Source: FEN-1219 sp039933105
GTDB taxonomy: Bacteria > Pseudomonadota > Gammaproteobacteria > Steroidobacterales > Rariloculaceae
NCBI GenBank assembly: GCA_039933105.1
Contig: JBDTOT010000011.1
Coordinates: 1 to 64,000 of the forward strand
Reading direction: 5' to 3'
DNA length: 64,000 nt
Below the pieces are notes generated by a model. It made no database searches. It was given only the letters and a program-made list of their open reading frames with translations, and had not been told where the DNA came from. Below, in pieces: positions 41,315-49,042 of this stretch. Made by a program: the position numbers and the translations under genes. Each line of letters starts with the position of its first letter. The first letter of the stretch is position 1.

Positions 41315-44300
41315 ATGCCGCGCAATTCGCGGAGCGCCCGTCGGCGTTCGTTTAGTTTGGTTGTCTTTCATGAACGGAAAAAACTAGCGGTCGCCGTTGC
41401 CACTGCTCTCGCAATACCTACTTTCGTTCCGCACACGGCGCATGCGCAGCAGCCAACGGCGCAAGCGCAGCAGCAACCCGAAGAAATCACCGTCACGGGT
41501 TCGCGCATCGTCCGGCGGGACTACGACGCCAACAGCCCGATTCAGACGATCGACAGGAACGCGTTCGAGAACCAGAATTCGGTTGCGCTCGAAACCGCGT
41601 TGAACCAATTGCCGCAGTTCGTTCCTGCCGCGCAAGGCATGACGCAGCTGCAAGATCAGAGCCAGATCACCGACAACTTCGCAACGCTCACCGCGGGCGC
41701 ATCCACGATCAGCTTGCGTGGTCTCGGCGCGAACCGAAACCTCGTGCTGCTCGACGGCTACCGAGCCGTGCCCGTCAATGCGACGATGGCCGTCGACGTG
41801 AACTCGATTCCAGCTGCCGCTATTGAGCGCGTCGAAGTCATCACGGGTGGTGCGTCCTCGGTGTACGGCGCCGATGCTGTCGCCGGTGTCGTGAACTTCA
41901 TCCTGAAAAAGAACTTCCAGGGCTTCAACGTAGACGCGCAGACCGGTTCGATGCAGAACGGCGCTGGAGCGGAATCGCGCGTGTCGGCTCTGTTCGGCGT
42001 GTCGAGCGCTGACAATAAGGGCAACATCATGGTCGGCCTCGAGCTGGCCAAGCGTGACGCGGTCGACGCGGACGACACCGATTTCTGGCACAACGCGCTG
42101 CGCGACGGGACCACCTACCCGACGCAGCTCATCTACACGGGCCCCTACATCACGACCGACGCGAATAACGCACCGAGTCGTGCGGCCGTCGATGCGATCT
42201 TCAACCGGCCCGGCGCGATTGGCGTCGTGGGCGGTAACCAGACGGGTGCCAACGCCGGTCGGATCGGAGGCACCAATATTTACTGGAATCAGGACGGCTC
42301 GCTTTACACGGGCGCTGCGTCCTTCAGTAACGGCACGACGCCCGGCGGTGCGGGCGCCACGGCCGGTGCGTACCGGTATAACGGCCCGACGTATACGTCG
42401 CGGACCAACGCGAACAATGCGGGTGACTATCCGTTCCGTTCCGTCAACAATTTTGGCGAGATCATCCAGCACATCTTGCCGTTCGAAGCCAACATTCCGC
42501 TCGACCGCAGCTCCGTGTTCGGCCGTGCCACCTACGAAATATCGGACAGCGTCGAGGCCTATGCTCAGGTGCTGAACGTGTCGTCGAAGACTCGGCGCTT
42601 TTTCACGGACTCCCCGGCCGTCGCGGGTTGGGGCAACATCGCAGTCCATGGCAACGGCGTCTACGCGCCGTCCTTGAACACCGACGGCAGCACGAACGCT
42701 GCTTATCTCCCCGGCGGCCAGTACGGATTGAATTGCGGCCCGGCGGGCGGTTGCACGAAATCCCAGGCGTTCCCGGTCTCGCCGGAGCTCGCGTCGCTAC
42801 TCGACTCCCGGCCCGATCCGGAGGCTAACTGGAGCTTCAACTATGGCATGGACTTCGGCGATTTCGGAGCTCCCGGCAACACTTACCGCTCGGTGTTCAG
42901 CGAAACCCGAACCAATCAGATGTCATTCGGCCTGAAGGGCAAGATCGACGGCATCGACGGCACATGGGACGTCATCGCGTCGAAAGGCCAGGCAAAGCTC
43001 GATCTCCACCTCGAGGGCTATGCCTCCTTGACGCGCGTTCGCACGCTGTTGGCGTCGCCGAACTTCGGCAAGGGCTTCTTTGCACAGGGTAACTCCGGCG
43101 CGCCAGGCTTCGGCTTTTCGGGCGGCATCGCACAGTGCACCAGTGGCGTGCCTGTCTTCGGTGGTGCCAATCACGGCAGCATCAGCCAAGACTGCTTGAA
43201 CGTCATGTACGTGACGTTGAACCACCAGTCCGAGATGGATCAGAAGTTCGTCGAAGGCAACGTGCAAGGCCGCGCCTTCAACATGCCGGCGGGCGAGGCT
43301 CGCTTCTCTGCCGGTGTGCATACGCGCACGAACACGTACTACTACATCTTCGATCCTCTGCAGACGGAGAACGCGTTCAACGACAACCCGGAGGGGTTCC
43401 CGGCCGACAACACGAAGGGCGAGACCTCGGTGAAGGAGCTCTACGGCGAGCTGCTGTTGCCATTGTTCAAGGGCAAGAACGGGAAACACCTGAATCTCGA
43501 ACTCGGTTACCGCTACTCGGACTACGAGCTGCAGGGTGGCGTCGGCACTTACAAGGCGCTATTCGATTGGGGCATCACCGACACGCTGCGGTTCCGCGGC
43601 GGCAGCCAGCTCGCGACACGCGCGCCGAACATCGCGGAACTGTTCCAGTCGAACACGCAATCGTGGTCGGTGCAGTTCGGCGGTGAGCCGTGCGCGCTGA
43701 ACAGCGGGTTTGCTTACGGCGCAAATCCGACCGCGAATCCTGCCAACGCCGCGGCCGTGCAAGCGCTCTGTTCTCAGATCATCGGATCGGTCGCGCCTAC
43801 CTACTATTCGGCGACCCAGCAGGGCCAGATCAACTCGGTCGTGTGGTTGCCGTTCGTGGATGCGACGGGCAATCCCAAGGTCAACCCGGAGGAAGCGAAG
43901 ACCTTCACGGCAGGCATCGTGTGGCGCCCAAATTCGAAGCACGAGAAGCTGAACGGGCTGAACCTGAGCGTCGACTACTACGACATCAAAATCACGGACA
44001 TGATCTCCGTCGAAGGCGCGCTCACGGTGTACGAGAAGTGCCTGAGTGCTGCCGCGAATCCGACCTTCGACCCGACGAATCCGGCGTGCTTGAAAATCCA
44101 TCGCAACCCGGTGAACGGAACCGCCACCACCACGACGGTCTCGTACGTCAACGCGGCGTTCGCGCAGGTGTCGGGTGTCGACGTCACTGCCGACTGGAAA
44201 ACGGATCTCGGCAAGGGCAAGTTCGGCGTCAACTTCATGGTCTCTAGTCTGATCAACGAGAAGACGCAGGACACGAAGAACGCTGCGGTGATCGACTGGA

Positions 44301-44752
44301 AGGGCAGCCTTGGGCCGTCCGCGACCACGTCGTTGAACAACGGTGCATATGACTTCCGGACGTTCACGACCGTCAGCTACGGGCGCGGCGACTGGAACCT
44401 CGCGCTGCGCTGGCGGCATCTGCCCACGGCCATCGACGCCGCGCAAGCCGTCATCAACGCGAACATCAAGGCGGGCAAGGCCGACCCGAGGACAACGTCC
44501 CCGACGCTCGGTGCGGAAAGTGCGTACGACGTGTTTGATTTGTCTGGCAGCTTCAACGTCGGGAAGCGGTCGACGCTCCGTTACGGCGTGGACAACCTGC
44601 TCGACCGGGGACCGGTCTGCACAGGCGGTCGTAGCGCCACCTCGTTCCCGCAGCCGGATCCGTTTCCGAGCTCGTGCGGTGGCGAGACGGAGGCCGGTTT
44701 CTACGACATCCTGGGTCGCAGCTTCTACGCTGGTGTGAACGTAGCGTTCTAA
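41315..44752 (+). CDS. Large TonB-dependent outer-membrane receptor
   Basis: An 1145-residue receptor: extended signal peptide (LAVAVATALAIPTFVPHTAHAQ), TonB-box-like segment EEITVTGSRIVRRDYDANSPIQ, plug domain with STISLRGLGANRNLVLLDGYR and GGASSVYGADAVAGVVNFIL, then a long barrel ending in FYAGVNVAF with a terminal Phe. This subgroup (many extracellular loops, N-terminal GSRI) is common in xanthomonads and sphingomonads and typically imports oligosaccharides, peptides or other large molecules. The substrate is unknown here. The ATG at 41315 follows GAGGGGGAAAG. A perfect-stem terminator lies 30 bp after the stop. Confidence 0.95.
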   Translation: MPRNSRSARRRSFSLVVFHERKKLAVAVATALAIPTFVPHTAHAQQPTAQAQQQPEEITVTGSRIVRRDYDANSPIQTIDRNAFENQNSVALETALNQLPQFVPAAQGMTQLQDQSQITDNFATLTAGASTISLRGLGANRNLVLLDGYRAVPVNATMAVDVNSIPAAAIERVEVITGGASSVYGADAVAGVVNFILKKNFQGFNVDAQTGSMQNGAGAESRVSALFGVSSADNKGNIMVGLELAKRDAVDADDTDFWHNALRDGTTYPTQLIYTGPYITTDANNAPSRAAVDAIFNRPGAIGVVGGNQTGANAGRIGGTNIYWNQDGSLYTGAASFSNGTTPGGAGATAGAYRYNGPTYTSRTNANNAGDYPFRSVNNFGEIIQHILPFEANIPLDRSSVFGRATYEISDSVEAYAQVLNVSSKTRRFFTDSPAVAGWGNIAVHGNGVYAPSLNTDGSTNAAYLPGGQYGLNCGPAGGCTKSQAFPVSPELASLLDSRPDPEANWSFNYGMDFGDFGAPGNTYRSVFSETRTNQMSFGLKGKIDGIDGTWDVIASKGQAKLDLHLEGYASLTRVRTLLASPNFGKGFFAQGNSGAPGFGFSGGIAQCTSGVPVFGGANHGSISQDCLNVMYVTLNHQSEMDQKFVEGNVQGRAFNMPAGEARFSAGVHTRTNTYYYIFDPLQTENAFNDNPEGFPADNTKGETSVKELYGELLLPLFKGKNGKHLNLELGYRYSDYELQGGVGTYKALFDWGITDTLRFRGGSQLATRAPNIAELFQSNTQSWSVQFGGEPCALNSGFAYGANPTANPANAAAVQALCSQIIGSVAPTYYSATQQGQINSVVWLPFVDATGNPKVNPEEAKTFTAGIVWRPNSKHEKLNGLNLSVDYYDIKITDMISVEGALTVYEKCLSAAANPTFDPTNPACLKIHRNPVNGTATTTTVSYVNAAFAQVSGVDVTADWKTDLGKGKFGVNFMVSSLINEKTQDTKNAAVIDWKGSLGPSATTSLNNGAYDFRTFTTVSYGRGDWNLALRWRHLPTAIDAAQAVINANIKAGKADPRTTSPTLGAESAYDVFDLSGSFNVGKRSTLRYGVDNLLDRGPVCTGGRSATSFPQPDPFPSSCGGETEAGFYDILGRSFYAGVNVAF

Positions 44753-44782
44753 CGCGCGTCCAGAGAGCGCGTGTCTGAAGTG

Positions 44783-44816
44783 CAACGGCGAGCCATTGGG
44801 CTCGCCGTTGCCTTTT
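44783..44816 (+). terminator. Intrinsic terminator after the large TonB receptor gene
   Basis: A perfect twelve-base stem, CAACGGCGAGCC at 44783-44794 with GGCTCGCCGTTG at 44799-44810, has a four-base loop and is followed by CCTTTT. It sits 30 bp downstream of the receptor stop and before the prolyl-hydroxylase gene. Confidence 0.85.
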
Positions 44817-44900
44817 GAGGAACAGCTCGGCGCATGCGTGCCTCGGCAATTGGTCGGGCCACCGGCCTTGCGCCATAATCGACCTCAAATCAGCGAGCTT

Positions 44901-45980
44901 ATGAGCATGGCAACCCCAGACCCGCACCGCGCGCGACAGTCGCTGTCGCCCGAGGTCGAGCGCGCAGATCGGTGTGATGCTGCCGGTGCGCACGGCGACG
45001 CGGTCACGCACCTCGCGACCGCGGCGCGCAAGCACGATGTCGAGGCGATGACGCGCCTCGGCAAACGCCTGCTCGTGGGCGACCGCGCGCCGTGCCTGCC
45101 GAAGGATGCGGCCGGTCTCATCGCCGAGGCCAGCAAGCGTGGCGGAGCGGAGGCGGCCGCAGTGCTCGCAGTGCTGTACGCCGTGGGAGCGAGCCGCGGG
45201 CACGACTTGAAGGCCGCACTCGCAACGTTGGTGACGGCCGCTGATCGGGGCTGGCCACCAGCGCAGGCTCAGCTGCGTGTCCTCGGGACCGGAGCGGAAG
45301 ATATGGACTGGCAGACCGTCGAAGCGCTCGATTGGCGTTCCGCCGCGCAATGCATCGATACCGGGGCCTGGCAGGCCGCGCCGCCGGCTGTCGAGGTCAG
45401 CGATAGCCCCTCTGTCCGGTCGCACCTTGAGCTCGCGAGCCCGAGTATGTGTCGCTGGTTCATCGAGCGCGCCCGTGGCCGCCTGTCGCGTGCGCTGGTC
45501 TACGAAGCCATCAGTCGGGAGGTCATGGCCAAGCCGACACGCACGAATACGGCCGCCGCATTCAACCTCGCCGATACGGACTTTGTATTCGTTCTGGCGC
45601 AGCTGCGGATGGCCGCGTGCCTCAAGTTGCCGCTACGGCATTTCGAAGCCGTCACCGTGCTGCATTACGATGAAGGCGAAGAGATCACGGACCACTACGA
45701 CTTCATCGACCCGAACCTGCCGAGTTACGCAGAGGAAATCGCGCAGCAAGGCGAGCGGGTCGTGACGTTCCTGGTGTACCTGAACGACGACTACGGGCAC
45801 GGCGAGACGGCGTTTCCGCGGCTCGGCATCGAGCACAAGGGTACCCGTGGAGAAGGGATGTACTTCGTGAACGCGGTCGACGGGAAGGCCGACACGCGCA
45901 CGTTGCACGCGGGCCGAACGCCGGCCGGCGGAGAGAAATGGATCATCTCGCAGTTCGTCCGCAATCGCCCGCTGCTGTGA
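44901..45980 (+). CDS. Prolyl-4-hydroxylase-type 2-oxoglutarate/Fe(II) oxygenase with Sel1-like repeats
   Basis: A 359-residue cytoplasmic protein with Sel1-like helical repeats at about residues 30-130 (AVTHLATAARKHDVEAMTRLGKRLL, AAAVLAVLYAVGASRGHDLKAALATL). The C-terminal 2OG-Fe(II) domain carries the facial triad DHYDFID (HxD) and the distal LHAGRTPAGGEKW histidine with its 2-oxoglutarate-binding lysine. It hydroxylates a proline or related residue in a protein; bacterial targets of this branch are unknown. The ATG at 44901 lies 84 bp after the terminator; a second ATG at 44907 is possible. The VOC gene follows after 33 bp on the same strand. Confidence 0.87.
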   Translation: MSMATPDPHRARQSLSPEVERADRCDAAGAHGDAVTHLATAARKHDVEAMTRLGKRLLVGDRAPCLPKDAAGLIAEASKRGGAEAAAVLAVLYAVGASRGHDLKAALATLVTAADRGWPPAQAQLRVLGTGAEDMDWQTVEALDWRSAAQCIDTGAWQAAPPAVEVSDSPSVRSHLELASPSMCRWFIERARGRLSRALVYEAISREVMAKPTRTNTAAAFNLADTDFVFVLAQLRMAACLKLPLRHFEAVTVLHYDEGEEITDHYDFIDPNLPSYAEEIAQQGERVVTFLVYLNDDYGHGETAFPRLGIEHKGTRGEGMYFVNAVDGKADTRTLHAGRTPAGGEKWIISQFVRNRPLL

Positions 45981-46013
45981 TTAAATGAGCCACTGCCTGG
46001 AGGGGAGCGACGA

Positions 46014-47015
46014 ATGAAAAGCACAATAGGTTTCGGAGTTGCGCTGGCCGCGATCGGATTCGCTATCTCGGCAGCAGAGCAGCCGGTCGGGCAGACGAAA
46101 GCACTGTCGCACGCGATTCACGCCGTCAACGATCTCGACACCACGCTCGCGTTTTATCACGACGTGTTCGGCATCGACGGCAAGCCCGTGGAATTTCCGA
46201 ACCCCGGAGTGCCGCTGCTGACCAACGCTCCCGGCGTCTCGCTGCGGCTGTCGATGGTCGCGCTGCCCGGCGGCACGCGCTTCGAGTTCACGCACTTCAA
46301 GGGCCTCGAGCGCCAGCCCGCTCAGGCCAAGTACTGGGATCCAGGCGCCGCGAGCCTCGTGCTGTATGTGCGCGATATCGACGCGCTCGTGGCCGCCGCT
46401 AAGAAGGCCAAGGCGACCATCGTCACGACGGGCGGCGCGCCGATTGAGATCGCGACGGCGAAGGGCAAGGCGCGATCGATCGTGTTGCGCGACCCCGACG
46501 GATTCTTTCTGCAGCTCGTGCAGGAGACGCCAGCGGCGGGAGCCCCGGAAGGCAGCATCCAGCGCGTCGCACTGGCGTTCACGATGGAAGACGTTGCCGC
46601 GACGAAGCGTTTCTATACGGGCATGCTCGGCGTCGAACTGAACGGCACTGATGCGTTCGGTAAGGATCCGGCGCTGGCGAAACTGATCGGCGCGCCCGAG
46701 AACATCGAGTTTCGTAAGGCGACGGCCACGCTGCCGCCCGGCACGGCGGTGGACTTCACCGAGTTTCGTGGCGTGCCGCGCACCAAGTTCCACCTGCGCG
46801 TGCGAGATCCCGGCGCGCCGGCGATGGCCGTGCAGGTCGAGAACATTCAGGGCATGGTCGGCCAGATGAAGGCCGCGGGCGTCAATTTGATCTCGGCCAA
46901 CGGCCAGCTCGTGGATTTTGGCAACGGCGTGCGCAACATCTTCGTCGAAGACCCGAACGGTCTGAACATCGAGCTGTTTGAACGGCCGGCGGCCCCGCCA
47001 AGCGCCGCAAAATAG
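46014..47015 (+). CDS. Exported two-domain VOC (glyoxalase/bleomycin-resistance) protein
   Basis: A 333-residue protein: signal peptide (ALAAIGFAISAAEQ), then two VOC domains (HAIHAVNDLDTTLAFYHDVFG..., and VALAFTMEDVAATKRFYTGMLG...), each ending in a DPDG/DPNG strand (RDPDGFFLQLVQE, EDPNGLNIELFE). VOC proteins use metal to act on glyoxal adducts, dioxygen or drugs, or simply bind ligands. The first domain's second metal His is not evident, so the activity is open. Export is unusual for the family. The ATG at 46014 follows GGAGGGGAGCGA. It is convergent with the hypothetical protein at 47021 (6 bp). Confidence 0.9.
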   Translation: MKSTIGFGVALAAIGFAISAAEQPVGQTKALSHAIHAVNDLDTTLAFYHDVFGIDGKPVEFPNPGVPLLTNAPGVSLRLSMVALPGGTRFEFTHFKGLERQPAQAKYWDPGAASLVLYVRDIDALVAAAKKAKATIVTTGGAPIEIATAKGKARSIVLRDPDGFFLQLVQETPAAGAPEGSIQRVALAFTMEDVAATKRFYTGMLGVELNGTDAFGKDPALAKLIGAPENIEFRKATATLPPGTAVDFTEFRGVPRTKFHLRVRDPGAPAMAVQVENIQGMVGQMKAAGVNLISANGQLVDFGNGVRNIFVEDPNGLNIELFERPAAPPSAAK

Positions 47016-47020
47016 GGCCG

Positions 47021-47752
47021 CTAGAGTCCGCGCGCGAGCGTCTTCCGCGCCAGCGGCTGGACGTTGATCGCCTGAATCGCCAGGGGTCGGATGGCAACGA
47101 GGCCGCGACGGGGGTCGCCCCGTGGGACTCTACGCGGCGAGTCGCCGTCGAGGATCTGCCCACGTATGCGCGCGACCACGGCCCGTACCTCCGGTAATAG
47201 GCTCTCGAGCAGATAGGGTTCGCGGCTCTGGTTCGCACGCGAGTGCTCGCAGAACATGCTGAAAAACTGCCCATAGGCCCGTTCGTATTCGGCCAAAAGC
47301 TCCGCGCCACGCAGGTCGTCCGCAATCTCCAGTAGCCCGGCGGCGCACACCTGATTGGTGGCGGCGAGGAGGTAGCCCCGATGCTCCGAGACGGCGGCGT
47401 CGCGAGTGTCGAGGACGCCGTGGAAGTCGCGCAGAGTCATTTCGCGAGCACTACCCACCACGTGGTAGTCACGCAGATAGCGAACCAGGGCCGCGCGATG
47501 GATCTGCTCGAGGGCGAAGGCGCGCAGAACCAGAATCTGGCGCGCACGCACGCGCGCGTCGGCCACGGTGCTCATGCGATTCTCGTAGCCGTCGTGCCAA
47601 CGCGAGTAGCGCGGCGGCTGCGCGAGCAGCTGCGAGCACACGCGCTGGGGCGCCGGCTCGCCTTCGCGCGCGCAATCTTCGATCACGCGCTCGGACTCGA
47701 GCATGAGGCGCCCCCGCGTGAGGTAAACGAACGGTCTGGTTCCTATGTGCAT
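47021..47752 (-). CDS. Hypothetical cytoplasmic protein
   Basis: A 243-residue, strongly charged, helix-rich protein with no signal peptide and no motif I know. Segments such as ARVRARQILVLRAFALEQIHRAALVRYLRDYH and ATNQVCAAGLLEIADDL suggest a helical bundle. The ATG at 47752 lacks a clear ribosome-binding site; the ATG at 47704 is an alternative. It is divergent from the orphan module-B gene and shares the repeat-bearing region 47753-47989 with it. The frame is long and uninterrupted and has no better alternative on the other strand, which supports it as a gene. Confidence 0.6.
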   Translation of the reverse strand: MHIGTRPFVYLTRGRLMLESERVIEDCAREGEPAPQRVCSQLLAQPPRYSRWHDGYENRMSTVADARVRARQILVLRAFALEQIHRAALVRYLRDYHVVGSAREMTLRDFHGVLDTRDAAVSEHRGYLLAATNQVCAAGLLEIADDLRGAELLAEYERAYGQFFSMFCEHSRANQSREPYLLESLLPEVRAVVARIRGQILDGDSPRRVPRGDPRRGLVAIRPLAIQAINVQPLARKTLARGL

Positions 47753-47795
47753 GCGCGATCAACGGTAGTCGGACGGCGTAACGATTCCGTGACGG

Positions 47796-47941
47796 GGAAT
47801 GCCGATCAATTCCAGAATTGACCCGGTCACGAGAAGGGGGTGTCCGAAGCCTGGTGGATCCGGGCGGATTGGAAATTTGTAACAGAAAGCGAATGACATG
47901 GGAATGCCTCTTGGGCGGTAGGCCGGCGTCGCGGGCATTCC
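47796..47941. repeat. Three copies of GGAATGCC and a 7-bp palindrome in the divergent region
   Basis: GGAATGCC occurs in direct orientation at 47796-47803 and 47901-47908 (each extended by one G) and inverted at 47934-47941. A perfect palindrome TCAATTC-CA-GAATTGA lies at 47806-47821. This is an operator-like arrangement between the two divergent genes. Confidence 0.6.
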
Positions 47942-47989
47942 GACGCTGTACACTGTCGGCCAGCAGCGGCGACCGGGAACCCAAACCGC

Positions 47990-49039
47990 ATGAAGCAAGC
48001 ATTCGTTCTGGCGTGCATGGCTGCTACCGCAGCGACCGCGTTTGCCGTACAGGCTCAGACGTCTGCGCCGATCAAGACGGAAGAGGTGCCGCAGCGCAAG
48101 AAGGTTGCGCCGCTGCCGCCGCGCGGCACCTACGAGCCCGCGAGGACTTCGTGGGGCGACCCGGCCATCGCCGGCGCCTACAACAACAGCGACGAGACGG
48201 GCATTCCGTTCGAGCGGCCCGCGGAGTTCGCGGGGCGTACGCTCGATAGTTTTACGCCGGAAGAGCTCGCGAAGATCACGCAGCAGCGCCAGGAACAGAC
48301 GATCGAACGCAATCCCACGCTGTCGGAGTTCCCCGGCGCGACGAGCCCCATGCATTGGTTCGAGAACTATTTCGCTGCGAACAGCCGCCCGTGGCTCGTG
48401 GCCGAACCCTCCGACGGCAAGGTACCGCCGCAGACCGATGAGGCGAAGCAGCGGGCGGCAGCGCGAGAAGCGGCGCGCAAAGGCCGCGGCCCCGCCGATT
48501 CCTACACGGACCGGAGCCTATACGACCGCTGCATCACGCGTGGGGTCCCAGGCTCGATGATGCCGGCCATCTACGGCAACTCGTACCAGATCATGCAGAG
48601 CCCGGACGCGGTGACGATCACGTACGAAATGATTCATGACACGCGCGTGATTCCGCTCGATGGCCGAGCGCACATCGACTCATCGATCCGCCAATATTTG
48701 GGTGACGCTCGCGGTCATTGGGAAGGCCCGACGCTGATCGTCGAGACCACGAACTTCAATGATCAGGTGCCGTTTCGCGGGTCCAGCCAGAATTTGAAAA
48801 TGACAGAGCGGTTTACGGTGCTTGGGCCCGACACGCTCGAGTGGTCCGTGACGTTCGACGATGCGCACACCTGGGCTCAGCCGTGGACGTTTGCGATGAA
48901 CCTGACGCACGACGAGTCGCAGCCGCTGTTCGAGTACGCGTGCCACGAGGGCAACTACGGGCTACACAACATTCTGTCTTCGGCGCGTGCGGAGGAAGCT
49001 GCGCAGAAGCAGGGCCGCGCCAAGGCTCGCGCGAAGTAG
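47990..49039 (+). CDS. Orphan exported module-B-type protein
   Basis: A 349-residue protein with a signal peptide (ACMAATAATAFAVQAQ). It has the module-B layout without module A: RTSWGDPAIAGAYNNSDETGIPFERP, then RCITRGVPGSMMPAIYGNSYQIMQ, VIPLDGRAHID, RGHWEGPTLIVETTNFNDQ and NLKMTERFTVLGPDTLEWSVTFDD. A Lys/Arg-rich tail (KARAK) and a charged insertion near 140-160 set it apart from the two cassette copies. The function is unknown. It suggests module B can act without DUF6152 or module A. The ATG at 47990 follows a GGGAAC. It lies 3 bp from the stop of the convergent signalling gene. Confidence 0.82.
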   Translation: MKQAFVLACMAATAATAFAVQAQTSAPIKTEEVPQRKKVAPLPPRGTYEPARTSWGDPAIAGAYNNSDETGIPFERPAEFAGRTLDSFTPEELAKITQQRQEQTIERNPTLSEFPGATSPMHWFENYFAANSRPWLVAEPSDGKVPPQTDEAKQRAAAREAARKGRGPADSYTDRSLYDRCITRGVPGSMMPAIYGNSYQIMQSPDAVTITYEMIHDTRVIPLDGRAHIDSSIRQYLGDARGHWEGPTLIVETTNFNDQVPFRGSSQNLKMTERFTVLGPDTLEWSVTFDDAHTWAQPWTFAMNLTHDESQPLFEYACHEGNYGLHNILSSARAEEAAQKQGRAKARAK

Positions 49040-49042
49040 CTT

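Noticed and set aside
41086..41325. 79-codon minus-strand frame before the large TonB receptor
   Set aside because: It overlaps the receptor's ribosome-binding site and start codon and has no coding features.
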